This document shows positions 27,060 through 35,876 of a DNA stretch of 64,000 bases, piece by piece. Source of the DNA: UBA7803 sp041395905 (GTDB taxonomy: Bacteria > Pseudomonadota > Gammaproteobacteria > Pseudomonadales > Azotimanducaceae); contig JAWKZP010000004.1 of NCBI GenBank assembly GCA_041395905.1, positions 325,676 through 389,675 on the forward strand. The letters run 5' to 3'. The notes beneath the pieces were generated by a model. It made no database searches, was not told the origin of the DNA, and was given only the letters and a program-made list of their open reading frames with translations. The first letter of the stretch is position 1, and the number at the start of each line of letters is the position of its first letter. A program made the position numbers and the translations under genes.

Positions 27060-27377
27060 ATGAGCAAGAAGCTGGCACCCATCGCCACGGCGGTGATTTA
27101 CGAGGACGACCACGTACGGGTCTGGAATCAGGTGGTACCCGCGGGGGGCACCATCGAACGGCACGTACACGACCACGACTACTTTCTGCTGAACGTCTCC
27201 GGCGAGGGTCCCATCGAGGTGACCTTCCACGAGGGCACCGGCGGCAGCCTCGGCGACCGGCTGACGTTTTCGCCCAAGCCGGGCACGGCCGACTACGTGC
27301 CGCGCGGGCACGTGGAGACGGCCCGCAACCTGGGCGGCGAGTATCGCGCCGTGCTGGTGGAGCTGAAACGACCCTGA
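27060..27377 (+). CDS. small cupin-fold protein
   Basis: A 105-residue single-domain protein. TIERHVHDHDYFLLNVSGEG supplies a cluster of His and Asp typical of a cupin metal site, and GTADYVPRGHVETARN matches the second cupin motif. GGGGA lies 8 bases before the ATG; longer in-frame starts upstream lack such a site. Its activity is unknown. It is convergent with the P-type ATPase, with only 6 bases between the stops. Confidence 0.8.
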   Translation: MSKKLAPIATAVIYEDDHVRVWNQVVPAGGTIERHVHDHDYFLLNVSGEGPIEVTFHEGTGGSLGDRLTFSPKPGTADYVPRGHVETARNLGGEYRAVLVELKRP

Positions 27378-27383
27378 GCCGCT

Positions 27384-30098
27384 TCAACCGCTGGCCACAG
27401 CAGCTCCAGGTTGCGGACCCGGCCGCTGCGGGCCGGCGAACGAACGCTCAATCTGGCCCACGAGCAGCGGCACGAAGCTGAACGCCAGCGCGATCCCGAT
27501 GCCCGCAGGTCCCGGCAGTGCCAGCCCGAGAATCGTTCCCAGCACCGGCGTGTACACCGGCAAGGCAATCAGGACGCCGCACAGCACCACCGCGCCCCAG
27601 ACGAACGGGTCGCGGGTGATCTCGTTGCTGACCAGCGACGACCCCCGGGCGCGGACGTTGAACACGTGCCATACCTGAGCCAGCGCCAGGGTGAGAAAGG
27701 AAACCGTGACGGCCTGCGCCGGAGGCATGCGCAGGACGGTCAGGCACAGGGCAAACGCGCTGAGGGTTGCGGCGGCTATAACCAGCGCGCCCGCAGCGAT
27801 CTGAAGCCAGTGCCGACGCGCCAGCAGCGGCTCCGACGGCGGGCGCGGGGGACGGCGCATGATGGCCGGCTCACCCTCCCCGGCGCCCAGAGCGAAGGCG
27901 GGAAAGACGTCGGTCACCAGGTTGAGATAAAGAATCTGCAGCGGCAGCAATGGCAGTGGCGCCCCGACCAGCGCGGCCAGCCCGACCGCCAGCAGCTCGC
28001 TGAGATTGCACGACATCAGGTAGATGATGAATCGGCGGATGTTGCCGAAGATCACCCGGCCCTGGAAAACCGCCTGCACGATGGAGCCGAAGCGGTCGTC
28101 GCTCAGCACCATGTCGGACGCCTGTCGCGCCACCTGAGAACCGCGCCGTCCCATGGCGATGCCGATGTCCGCCTTGCGCAGGGCCGGCGCGTCGTTGACG
28201 CCGTCGCCCAGCATGGCCACCACCTCGCCGCGGCGCTGAAATGCCTCGATCAGAGCGAGCTTCTGCGCGGGCGTGACCCGCGCAAAGACCGGCGCATCCA
28301 GAAAGGCATCGAGCTGCGTGGCCGTTCCGAGCTCGTCGCCCTCCACCACCACCGCGCCCTGCTCTTCGGCCAGCCCGGTGGCCGCTGCGATGTGCATGGC
28401 CGTGCCGGCATGATCGCCGGTGACCATCACCACCCGGATACCGGCCTGCCTGCACGCCCGAATGGCATCAGCCACGTCGTCCCGGGGCGGATCGCTCAGA
28501 CCCACGAGCGCCAGCAGTGTCAGGCCCGAGTAAGGCGTATCCTGCTGCACCGGCGTGCGTTTCGCGGCCAGCGCCAGCACCCGCAATCCCTGCGCCGCAA
28601 GCGCCTCGGCACGCCGCAGCCAGCTATCCGACATTGCGGCATCCAGCAGGCCGCTGCTACCTGCCAGCCGCTCGCATGAGCGGATCACCGCGCCCGGTGC
28701 GCCCTTGACGGCGAACCAGACGTCGCCCTCGGGTGCCCGGTGCAGCGTCGCCATCATTTTGCGTTCCGGATCGAAGGCGATTTCGGCCAGTTCCGGATAC
28801 GCAAGGCAGCGCTGCTCGAGGTCCGGACTGATGCCGAGCGCCAACGCCAGGAGCGCCACTTCCATGGGTTCGCCGACCAGATCGCCCCCCGACAGCTCGG
28901 CGTTGCTGCACAGGGCCGCAACCAGCGCGGCCTCGTTCAGGAGCCGCTGATCCTGCTGATCCGGGAGCGATCCGTCAGCAGCGTGCACGCCCTTGCTGCC
29001 CGCTTCCATGTGGGTACCGGTCGCAAGCACCAGGTCGGTGACGGTCATGCGGTTCTGAGTCAGGGTGCCGGTTTTGTCCGTCAGGATGACGGTGGTGGAA
29101 CCGAGCGTCTCCACAGCCGACAGACGCTCGATGAGAGCGTTGCGCCGGGCCATGCGCCACATCCCACGCGCCAGCGCCAGGGTCGCCACCATGGGCAGGC
29201 CTTCCGGGACGGTGGCCACGGCCAGGGCGATCGCCGCCTCGATCATCACGTACGGATCCGTGGCCGCGAACGCTCCGGCAATGCCCACCGCAGCGGCGAG
29301 CGCCAGTGCGATCCACATGAACTGCCGGCTGAGCTGGTCGATTCGCGCCTCGAGCGGGGTTGCAGCCGGCGCTGCGGAACTCACCAGATCGGCGATGCGA
29401 CCGAGCTCGGTGTCCATGCCCGTGGCAATCACCAGCGCCACGGCCGAGCCACGCGTCACGGCCGTGCCACTGTATGCCATGCTCAGCCGCTCAGGCAGAG
29501 CCGCCGACGCCGGAACGGCATCCACCTGCTTGTTTACGGGCATCGACTCGCCCGTCAGCACGGACTCGTTGATCTGCAGTTTCGACGTCTCGAGCAGACG
29601 CAGATCGGCGCTCACTACGTCGCCTGCGTCGAGCACGACGATGTCGCCCGGCACCAGCCCGCGTGCGGGGATCGAGGTCAGACGGCCATGGCGCCGCACG
29701 TTGACGCGGGTGACGCTGAGCGAGCGTAGCGCCTCCATGGATCGCACGGCGCGCAACTCGGTGACGTAGCCGATGGCGGCATTCAGCAGGATCACCGCCA
29801 CCACCGAGGCGCTCTCCAGCAACTGGCCGAGGAACAGCGCCAGCAGCGCCGCCACGCCCAGCAGACCGACCATGAGGCTTGCGAACTGGTCCAGGAGAAT
29901 TCGGTACCAGGCGCGCGGTGGCCGGGTCACGAGCACGTTGAGGCCGGACCGGCGCCGCCGGCGCCGCGCATCCGCCGTGTCCAACCCGGCGTCGATCGAG
30001 GTAGCTAGGGCGCCGAGCAGCGTCTCCGGATCTGCAGCGTGCGGCGGCGGCACCGTTGCCGCGGCCCGATTCGCTGCGCCCGTGCGCTCTCGCTCCAC
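27384..30098 (-). CDS. P2-type cation-transporting ATPase
   Basis: A 904-residue P-type ATPase of the inner membrane. Visible parts: TGES (182-185) in the actuator domain, VPEGLP in helix M4, the phosphorylated D341 in DKTGTLT, and MLGDGVNDAPALRKADIG in the P domain. The PEGLP motif and cytosolic N-terminus without heavy-metal CxxC sites place it in the P2 group (Ca2+, Na+ or broad cation pumps) rather than the P1B metal pumps. The N-terminus contains a RRRRRR cluster at about 45-50. The ion cannot be fixed from motifs alone. Confidence 0.9.
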   Translation of the reverse strand: MERERTGAANRAAATVPPPHAADPETLLGALATSIDAGLDTADARRRRRRSGLNVLVTRPPRAWYRILLDQFASLMVGLLGVAALLALFLGQLLESASVVAVILLNAAIGYVTELRAVRSMEALRSLSVTRVNVRRHGRLTSIPARGLVPGDIVVLDAGDVVSADLRLLETSKLQINESVLTGESMPVNKQVDAVPASAALPERLSMAYSGTAVTRGSAVALVIATGMDTELGRIADLVSSAAPAATPLEARIDQLSRQFMWIALALAAAVGIAGAFAATDPYVMIEAAIALAVATVPEGLPMVATLALARGMWRMARRNALIERLSAVETLGSTTVILTDKTGTLTQNRMTVTDLVLATGTHMEAGSKGVHAADGSLPDQQDQRLLNEAALVAALCSNAELSGGDLVGEPMEVALLALALGISPDLEQRCLAYPELAEIAFDPERKMMATLHRAPEGDVWFAVKGAPGAVIRSCERLAGSSGLLDAAMSDSWLRRAEALAAQGLRVLALAAKRTPVQQDTPYSGLTLLALVGLSDPPRDDVADAIRACRQAGIRVVMVTGDHAGTAMHIAAATGLAEEQGAVVVEGDELGTATQLDAFLDAPVFARVTPAQKLALIEAFQRRGEVVAMLGDGVNDAPALRKADIGIAMGRRGSQVARQASDMVLSDDRFGSIVQAVFQGRVIFGNIRRFIIYLMSCNLSELLAVGLAALVGAPLPLLPLQILYLNLVTDVFPAFALGAGEGEPAIMRRPPRPPSEPLLARRHWLQIAAGALVIAAATLSAFALCLTVLRMPPAQAVTVSFLTLALAQVWHVFNVRARGSSLVSNEITRDPFVWGAVVLCGVLIALPVYTPVLGTILGLALPGPAGIGIALAFSFVPLLVGQIERSFAGPQRPGPQPGAAVASG

Positions 30099-30230
30099 CC
30101 TGCCTCCAAGTCGGCCGGAGATTCCGCCACCCTACGGCCGCAGCACCGTTGCTACCGCCGCGGCGGTCATGGTACTGCGGACGACGGCCAGTGGCCCGGA
30201 TCCGCCGAAACTGATGGTAATTCCCGCGGC

Positions 30231-30272
30231 CCGGCACGCTGGAGGCGCACCGGGAGACGGGCTGCGTGCCGG
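30231..30272. repeat. 9-bp inverted repeat in the gap before the P-type ATPase gene
   Basis: CCGGCACGC (30231-30239) is repeated in inverted form as GCGTGCCGG (30264-30272), with 24 bases between. It lies in the 202-base gap between the DUF454 gene end and the ATPase start, both on the minus strand. It could be a terminator of the upstream transcript or an element in the ATPase leader. There is no T-run. Confidence 0.35.
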
Positions 30273-30300
30273 TGCGGGCGGATCAGCTGCTCTGATCTGC

Positions 30301-30699
30301 TCAGGGGCTGGGGCGGGTCACCAGAAAGGCGGCGCCCGCCAGAAAGAAGACGCCCGTAATCGCCGGGATCATCCAGCCGGTGGTCATGTGCAGCATCATC
30401 AGCCAGCTCAGCGTCATGAAGATACAGGCCGTCCATTTGGCACCGGTGGAGACGGCCCGCTTCTGCTCCCAGGCGATCAGCACCGCACCGAATCTCGGGT
30501 GCTCATAGAGCCATCTATGCAGCGCAGGCGAGCCCTTCGCGGCCGCCCACACCGCGAGCAGCAGGAACGGCGTGGTCGGCATCAACGGCAGGAACACCCC
30601 GATGAACGCGAGCCCTACGCAGGTGTAGGCAAACCCCAGGTAGAACAGATTGCGGGGCACCTCCGCTACCGGCTCGCGCTGAGAGTCATCCTTCTCCAT
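30301..30699 (-). CDS. DUF454 (YbaN-like) inner membrane protein
   Basis: A 132-residue membrane protein with about three hydrophobic segments. The family pattern FLPLMPTTPFLLLAVWAAAKGSP is clear, followed by RWLYEHPRFG. YbaN-family proteins are small inner membrane proteins of unknown function. It is preceded on the minus strand by the PhyH gene with a gap of about 33 bases, so they may be co-transcribed. Confidence 0.88.
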   Translation of the reverse strand: MEKDDSQREPVAEVPRNLFYLGFAYTCVGLAFIGVFLPLMPTTPFLLLAVWAAAKGSPALHRWLYEHPRFGAVLIAWEQKRAVSTGAKWTACIFMTLSWLMMLHMTTGWMIPAITGVFFLAGAAFLVTRPSP

Positions 30700-30732
30700 G
30701 CTGACCCATCGGGTGCGGTGTCGCAGCCACGT

Positions 30733-31605
30733 TCAGGCGGCCGCAGAACGCGGCCGGATGCGCAGAAACTGCGGGTCGCGAAAGGGCGTGCCATCGGCCA
30801 GGCGACGCATGCGGGTCAACGGGTGCTCGGCCGGATCGTCCTCACCTGCGCGGCGTTCCGACGGCGTCGCACCGGCTCGCTGCGCGACCACGGCATCCTC
30901 GCCGAAGAACCGCAGCGACAGGGTGCGACGGGTACTCGACGCGTCCGTCGCCGCACCACCGTGCAGTACTGCGGGGTGGAACAGCAGCACGTCCCCAGGG
31001 TCAGTGGGCCAGGACACGATGGGCCACTGCCGCCGGTTGGCCTCGATGTCCGGGAGCCGCGGCAGCGCGCCGTTGCCGTAGATCGGTGCGGTATCGTCTT
31101 CCGGGTCGAAGCGCGAGCCGTCGTACAGGGTGCCGCGGTGCGAACCGCGGACGAATTCCAGCGCCTGATGCGCGGGCACCGGGTCGAACGAGATCCACAG
31201 CACCGCGAGATCTTCGCCGCGCACAGGCAGGTAGGGCGCATCCTGGTGCCAGGGCGTGCGCCGCGTGGTGCCGCCAGACTTTTCGAACACCTGCTCGTAC
31301 ATGAACCAGACGTCCGGCTTGTTCCAGACGCCGGCGGCCAGGTCGCCGATCTCGGATGTGAGCAGCAGGTCGCGATAGGCAGCCAGAGCAGCCGGGTTGG
31401 CGAGATCCTGGTAGAAAGTACCCGACCCTTTCGAAGGCAGGCGGGCTGCGCCCGGCCCCGGGTGCGCCAGACTCCAGTCGAAAGCAGCTCGCGCTCCGTT
31501 CAGTGTCTCCGGCGAGAGCACGCCGCGCAGGCACACAACGCCATCGTCGCGCCATGCCGCCTGCAGAGCCTGGTCCAGCGCCATCGAGATTCCGACCGTC
31601 GTCAT
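30733..31605 (-). CDS. phytanoyl-CoA dioxygenase (PhyH) family oxygenase
   Basis: A 290-residue Fe(II)/2-oxoglutarate-dependent oxygenase, the second PhyH protein in the window. The iron ligands are H120-x-D122 (PWHQDAPY) and H215 (FHPAVLHGG). RRTLSLRFFG supplies the candidate Arg for 2-oxoglutarate. It is not closely similar to the PhyH at 4030-4866 outside these motifs. It is divergent from the Baeyer-Villiger monooxygenase gene, which may point to a shared catabolic pathway. The substrate is unknown. Confidence 0.88.
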   Translation of the reverse strand: MTTVGISMALDQALQAAWRDDGVVCLRGVLSPETLNGARAAFDWSLAHPGPGAARLPSKGSGTFYQDLANPAALAAYRDLLLTSEIGDLAAGVWNKPDVWFMYEQVFEKSGGTTRRTPWHQDAPYLPVRGEDLAVLWISFDPVPAHQALEFVRGSHRGTLYDGSRFDPEDDTAPIYGNGALPRLPDIEANRRQWPIVSWPTDPGDVLLFHPAVLHGGAATDASSTRRTLSLRFFGEDAVVAQRAGATPSERRAGEDDPAEHPLTRMRRLADGTPFRDPQFLRIRPRSAAA

Positions 31606-31839
31606 GCTCCGTTCCCGCCTCCGGTATCACCGTACTCTGCCCGTCGCCGGCTGGCGCCAATCGGTCCACTCCCAGCCGCGGTGTCAGGTCCGGCGAGCGC
31701 GGCGCCCGAAGGACGCTAGCACAGCCCCCCGACAATTTGAAACGGCCCGGAGATTGCCATAGGCTGCAGCAGCGGAGCGAACGCAGTGTCTACACACGTC
31801 GTCAGGCCGGCCGCGCCGCTGCTCACATGAGGGGAAACC
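31606..31839. other. 234-base divergent gap, PhyH / BVMO operon
   Basis: The largest gap in the window lies between divergent start codons and must hold both promoters. A TTGAAA at 31737-31742 is a possible -35 for the plus-strand operon, but the -10 is unconvincing. GAGGGGA ends 6 bases before the BVMO start. No operator palindrome or small gene stands out. Confidence 0.3.
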
Positions 31840-33498
31840 ATGTCTGACCGACCGGACGTGCTGGTTGTCGGTGCCGGCTTTGCCGGCATGTACGCAGTCC
31901 ATCGATTCCGCAGTCAGGGCCTTGGGGTCAAGTTGCTCGAGGCCGGCTCCGACGTCGGCGGTACCTGGTACTGGAACCGGTACCCAGGCGCGCGCTGCGA
32001 CGTGCCGAGCCTGGAATACTCGTACGGATTCTCGCCGGAACTCGAGCAGGAATGGGACTGGCCGGAGGTGTTCTCCGCGCAGACGGACATCCTCCGCTAC
32101 GCCAACCACGTCGCTGACCGCTTCGATCTGCGTCGCGACATGCAATTCGACACGCGGGTGGTGGCCGTCGACTGGCTGGAGCCGGCCCGGCTCTGGCGTC
32201 TGACGACGGAGGCCGGCGAGCAGTTCGAGGCCCCGTTCTGCGTCATGGCGACCGGATGCCTGTCGGTGCCGAACAAGCCTGCGCTTCCAGGCGCGGAGCG
32301 ATTTCAGGGCGAGGTCTACCACACGGGCACCTGGCCGAAGCAGCCCGTGGATCTCACGGGCAAACGCGTCGGCATCATCGGCACGGGTTCTTCCGGGGTG
32401 CAGGCGATCCCGGAGCTCGCGCGGCAGGCGCGCCACCTCACCGTGTTTCAGCGCACGCCCGTATACACCATGCCGGCGAACCGCAAACGCATGCGTGCCG
32501 AGATCCAGCAGGAATTTCGCGACCACTACCGCGAGATCCGGGAAATGCAGCAGCACAACGCGGGCGGCGTCTCCAATTTTCGCCCCGGACGCGGAAGCGA
32601 CGCCGGCGCCGATGCGCAAGGCCGGGGAACGCGCGCCGGAAAGGCGCCCAACCGGCTGCTGGACCTGACGCCCGAGCAGCGCCGGCACGTCATCGAGCGC
32701 TATGGCCTGGGCGCGCTGCTGGGGTTTCGCGACATCTACACCGACCCCGAGGCCAATGCGATCGGCAACGAGCTGTACCGGGACGCGGTGCGCGGGATGA
32801 TTCGCGACCCCATGGTCGCCGAGCGGCTGTTGCCCAGGGACTACGGTCTCGGCTGCAAGCGCCAGGTGTTGGACCGCGACTACTACGCCACCTTCAATCG
32901 CGACAACGTGACCCTGGTGGACCTGCAGGAGATGCCCATCGAGGCCATCACCGAGCGGGGCGTGCGCACCGGCGGCATGCACACCGAGCTCGACGTGCTG
33001 GTCTACGCCACCGGTTTCGACGCCATGACGGGCGCGCTGCTGCGCGCGAACATTCACGGCCGCAACGGGCTGGCTCTGACGGACAAGTGGCAGTACGGCC
33101 CCGTAACCTACCTCGGCCTGCAGATGTCCGGCTTCCCGAACCTGTTCACGGTCACCGGTCCGGGCAGCCCGTCGGTGCTGTGCAATATGCTGGTCGCCAT
33201 CGAGCAGCACGTGAACTGGATCGGCGACTGCATCGGCTACCTGCGCGAACGCGGGATCAGCACGATCGAGCCGCTGCCGGCTGCGGAGGATGAGTGGATC
33301 GCCCACGTCAACGAAGTCGCCCAGGGCACCATGTACACGGCCCCGAGCTGCAACTCCTGGTATCTGGGAGCCAACATCCCAGGCAAGCCGCGCATCTTCA
33401 TGCCCTACGTGGGCGGTTTTCCGCGCTACCGGGAGCGCTGCGAGCAGGTTGCCGCGCGCGGCTACGAAGGTTTCCGGCTGGAGCAGCAAAGCGCATGA
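31840..33498 (+). CDS. flavin-containing Baeyer-Villiger monooxygenase
   Basis: A 552-residue class B flavoprotein monooxygenase. It has an FAD-binding GAGFAG (11-16), the BVMO fingerprint FQGEVYHTGTWP (155-166) and a second Rossmann motif GIIGTGSSG for NADPH near residue 178. Such enzymes convert ketones to esters or lactones with O2 and NADPH. The length fits type I BVMOs. It leads an operon whose next gene overlaps by ATGA. Ester products could be cut by one of several alpha/beta hydrolases encoded nearby. The natural ketone substrate is unknown. Confidence 0.92.
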   Translation: MSDRPDVLVVGAGFAGMYAVHRFRSQGLGVKLLEAGSDVGGTWYWNRYPGARCDVPSLEYSYGFSPELEQEWDWPEVFSAQTDILRYANHVADRFDLRRDMQFDTRVVAVDWLEPARLWRLTTEAGEQFEAPFCVMATGCLSVPNKPALPGAERFQGEVYHTGTWPKQPVDLTGKRVGIIGTGSSGVQAIPELARQARHLTVFQRTPVYTMPANRKRMRAEIQQEFRDHYREIREMQQHNAGGVSNFRPGRGSDAGADAQGRGTRAGKAPNRLLDLTPEQRRHVIERYGLGALLGFRDIYTDPEANAIGNELYRDAVRGMIRDPMVAERLLPRDYGLGCKRQVLDRDYYATFNRDNVTLVDLQEMPIEAITERGVRTGGMHTELDVLVYATGFDAMTGALLRANIHGRNGLALTDKWQYGPVTYLGLQMSGFPNLFTVTGPGSPSVLCNMLVAIEQHVNWIGDCIGYLRERGISTIEPLPAAEDEWIAHVNEVAQGTMYTAPSCNSWYLGANIPGKPRIFMPYVGGFPRYRERCEQVAARGYEGFRLEQQSA

Positions 33499-34181
33499 AC
33501 ATCGTTCTCGACCGCATCGAGGCCCGAGTGATCGGTGCACTCATGGAGAAATCCATGACCACGCCCGAAAACTACCCGCTGTCGGTGAATGCGCTGGTAG
33601 CGGCCTGCAATCAGAAGAGCAGCCGCGAACCGGTGATGAACCTTTCCGAGAGCACGGTACAGAGCACGCTGGACATCCTCGCCGGCAAGTATCTGGTGCG
33701 CAAGGAGTACGGTCGCGGCAGCCGCGTGGCGCGCTACCACTACCTGCTGTACAACGCCGAGATCGGTGACTTCCGGTTTTCGCCGGCACAACGGGCGGTG
33801 ATCTGCCTGCTGCTGCTGCGCGGCCCGCAGACGCCGGGCGAGCTGCGCAGCCGCGCCGACAGAATGCACACGTTCGACGACGTCGCCGACGTGATCGAAA
33901 CCCTGGAAGACCTGATGAGCTGCGAGCAGGGTCCGTTCGTCATGGCGCAGCCGCGGGAACCCGGGCGGCGCGAGGTGCGCTATGCGCATCTGTTCTGCGG
34001 CGAGCCCGAGCTGAGCGCAGAGCGCACGGCAACCGCGCATGAGCCGGTGCGGACGCACGCGATCGGAGACAGCGAGCTCGCCCAGCGCCTGACCGACCTG
34101 GAGGCGCGTGTGGCGACGCTCGAGGCGGAGCTGCGGACACTGCGAGCCGCTGCAGAGAACGACGAGCCCGGAACCGAGTGA
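33495..34181 (+). CDS. yceH: YceH (DUF480) family protein
   Basis: A 228-residue soluble protein with two winged-helix-like repeats. The family start LDRIEARVIGALMEKSMTTPENYPLS and the segment AACNQKSSREPVM are nearly invariant in YceH. A predicted coiled coil occupies about residues 195-222 (LAQRLTDLEARVATLEAELRTL pattern). YceH function is unknown; the fold suggests DNA binding. The ATG overlaps the BVMO stop. It is odd for a housekeeping-like gene to sit inside a catabolic operon. Confidence 0.9.
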   Translation: MNIVLDRIEARVIGALMEKSMTTPENYPLSVNALVAACNQKSSREPVMNLSESTVQSTLDILAGKYLVRKEYGRGSRVARYHYLLYNAEIGDFRFSPAQRAVICLLLLRGPQTPGELRSRADRMHTFDDVADVIETLEDLMSCEQGPFVMAQPREPGRREVRYAHLFCGEPELSAERTATAHEPVRTHAIGDSELAQRLTDLEARVATLEAELRTLRAAAENDEPGTE

Positions 34182-34219
34182 CCCGCGCGCAGCAGCGCAC
34201 CCGAAATGGGGAGCCCCAC

Positions 34220-34996
34220 GTGAGCCAGACCATCATCGACCTGTCCATCTACCTCGAGAACGACGTGATCTCCGACCCGCCCGGCATGAAGCCGGAGATC
34301 ACCTACTACAACCACCAGGATACGCCGGAGCAGGTGACCGCATTCTTCCCGGGGCTCGAACCCGGCGACCTGCCCGACGGCGAGGGTTGGGCGGTCGAGC
34401 GGGTCAAGCTCAGCACGCACAACGGTACCCATCTGGATGCCCCCTACCATTTCCACTCCACCATGAACCGCGGTGAGCGCGCCATTACAATCGACGAGGT
34501 TCCGCTGGACTGGTGCTTCAAACCCGGTGTGAAGCTGGACTTCCGCCATTTCGACGACGGCTACGTCGTCACCGACAGCGACGTTGCCGCGGAACTCGAG
34601 CGGATCGGCTACGAGCTCAAACCGCTGGACATCGTCGTGGTGAACACCCGCGCCGGCTCCGTCTACGGACAGGACAACTACGTCCACGCCGGCTGCGGCA
34701 TGGGCTACGCGGCCACCATGTACCTGCTCGAGCGTGGCGTGCGCCTGACCGGTACCGACGCCTGGTCGTGGGACGCGCCGTTCTCGCACACCGCAAAGAA
34801 GTACGCCGAAAGCCACGACGCCTCGCTGATCTGGGAAGGGCACAAAGCCGGGCGGCACATCGGCTACTGTCATCTCGAGAAGCTGCACAATCTCGAGTCC
34901 CTGCCGGCCCACGGATTCACCATCGCCTGCTTTCCCATGAAGATCCGTGGAGCCTCGGCCGGCTGGACGCGGGCCGTCGCGATTCTGGATCAGTAG
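34220..34996 (+). CDS. cyclase-family metal-dependent hydrolase (kynurenine formamidase-like)
   Basis: A 258-residue protein of the cyclase family. The metal-binding motif is H67-N-G-T-H71-L-D73-x-P. This fold includes kynurenine formamidase, isatin hydrolase and other ring-opening or ring-closing enzymes. I chose GTG 34220 because GGGGAG lies 6 bases upstream. A GTG at 34178 that overlaps the YceH stop would add 14 residues. It is followed after 16 bases by a lyase gene, so the two may act in series. Confidence 0.85.
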   Translation: MSQTIIDLSIYLENDVISDPPGMKPEITYYNHQDTPEQVTAFFPGLEPGDLPDGEGWAVERVKLSTHNGTHLDAPYHFHSTMNRGERAITIDEVPLDWCFKPGVKLDFRHFDDGYVVTDSDVAAELERIGYELKPLDIVVVNTRAGSVYGQDNYVHAGCGMGYAATMYLLERGVRLTGTDAWSWDAPFSHTAKKYAESHDASLIWEGHKAGRHIGYCHLEKLHNLESLPAHGFTIACFPMKIRGASAGWTRAVAILDQ

Positions 34997-35012
34997 GCCC
35001 GGAGCCACTGCC

Positions 35013-35858
35013 GTGCTCAATCTCGCCGAAGCTCTGCGCGGATCACAGACGGTGTTCGCGCCCCTGTGCCTCGACGCGCTGACCGCGCGACTGGCCGCAC
35101 GCTGCGGCTTCAGCTTCGGTTATCTGAGCGGCGGCGCTCTGGGATACAGCTACGCCGTCAGCGAAGCACTGCTCACGCTGACCGAGCTGACGGATGCCAC
35201 CCGTCGTCTGACGATACGCTCGGAGCTCGGGATCATCGTCGACGGCGGCGTCGGCTTCGGCGACGCGGTGCACGTCGCGCGCGCGATCTGGGAGTTCGAA
35301 GCCGCCGGCGCCTGCGCCATCGAGATCGAGGATCAGGTCGCACCGAAGCGGGTGAGCCATCATCGCGGCATCGAGCATCTGGTGCCTGCTGAGGTCATGG
35401 CCGCCAAAATCGAGCAGGCGGCAGCAGCCCGGCGCGATCCGGAGTTTCTGATCATCGCCCGCACCGGGGCGGTGAAGAACGAGGGTTTCGAGCAGGCACT
35501 GAAGCGTCTGCAGCGCTATCGACGGGCAGGCGCCGACGTGCTCATGCTGATGCCGGAAGGGGAAGAGCAGATACGCACCGCGCGCGACCGGCTGGACGCG
35601 CCGCTCGCCACCATCACTTCACTCGACGCGAAACCGCGCGAGCAGTGGGCGGCTCTTGGCTGGAACCTGGTTATCGATCCGTTCACCGCTCAGGTGCTGG
35701 CGTACGACGCGATCCGCAACGCCTACGAGGGTTTCAACCATCGTGGCAGCACCGGCGCAGACCGCCGGAGGGTCTTCGAGATCTACGGCGAGCTGCCGGA
35801 AATGGCGGGGCTCGATGCCCTCTACCACATCGAGGACACCACGACCGAGAAGCGCTGA
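35013..35858 (+). CDS. isocitrate lyase/PEP mutase superfamily lyase
   Basis: A 281-residue TIM-barrel enzyme. It has IIVDGGVGFG (D77) and EIEDQVAPKRVSHH (E106, D107) for Mg2+ and substrate carboxylate binding. The KKCGH loop with the catalytic Cys of isocitrate lyase is replaced by PKRVSHH, so it is more likely an oxaloacetate decarboxylase, a 2-methylmalate-type lyase or a related C-C lyase. The GTG at 35013 follows CGGAG. It is the last gene of the BVMO operon and may split a product of the preceding hydrolase. Confidence 0.84.
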   Translation: MLNLAEALRGSQTVFAPLCLDALTARLAARCGFSFGYLSGGALGYSYAVSEALLTLTELTDATRRLTIRSELGIIVDGGVGFGDAVHVARAIWEFEAAGACAIEIEDQVAPKRVSHHRGIEHLVPAEVMAAKIEQAAAARRDPEFLIIARTGAVKNEGFEQALKRLQRYRRAGADVLMLMPEGEEQIRTARDRLDAPLATITSLDAKPREQWAALGWNLVIDPFTAQVLAYDAIRNAYEGFNHRGSTGADRRRVFEIYGELPEMAGLDALYHIEDTTTEKR

Positions 35859-35876
35859 GCAGGGTCGAAGCCGGTT

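Noticed and set aside
31684..33540. A 618-codon open frame opposite the BVMO gene
   Set aside because: The plus strand carries unmistakable BVMO motifs; the minus-strand product has shadow-like composition.
35013..35858. Isocitrate lyase of the glyoxylate shunt
   Set aside because: Too short and lacks the KKCGH catalytic loop.
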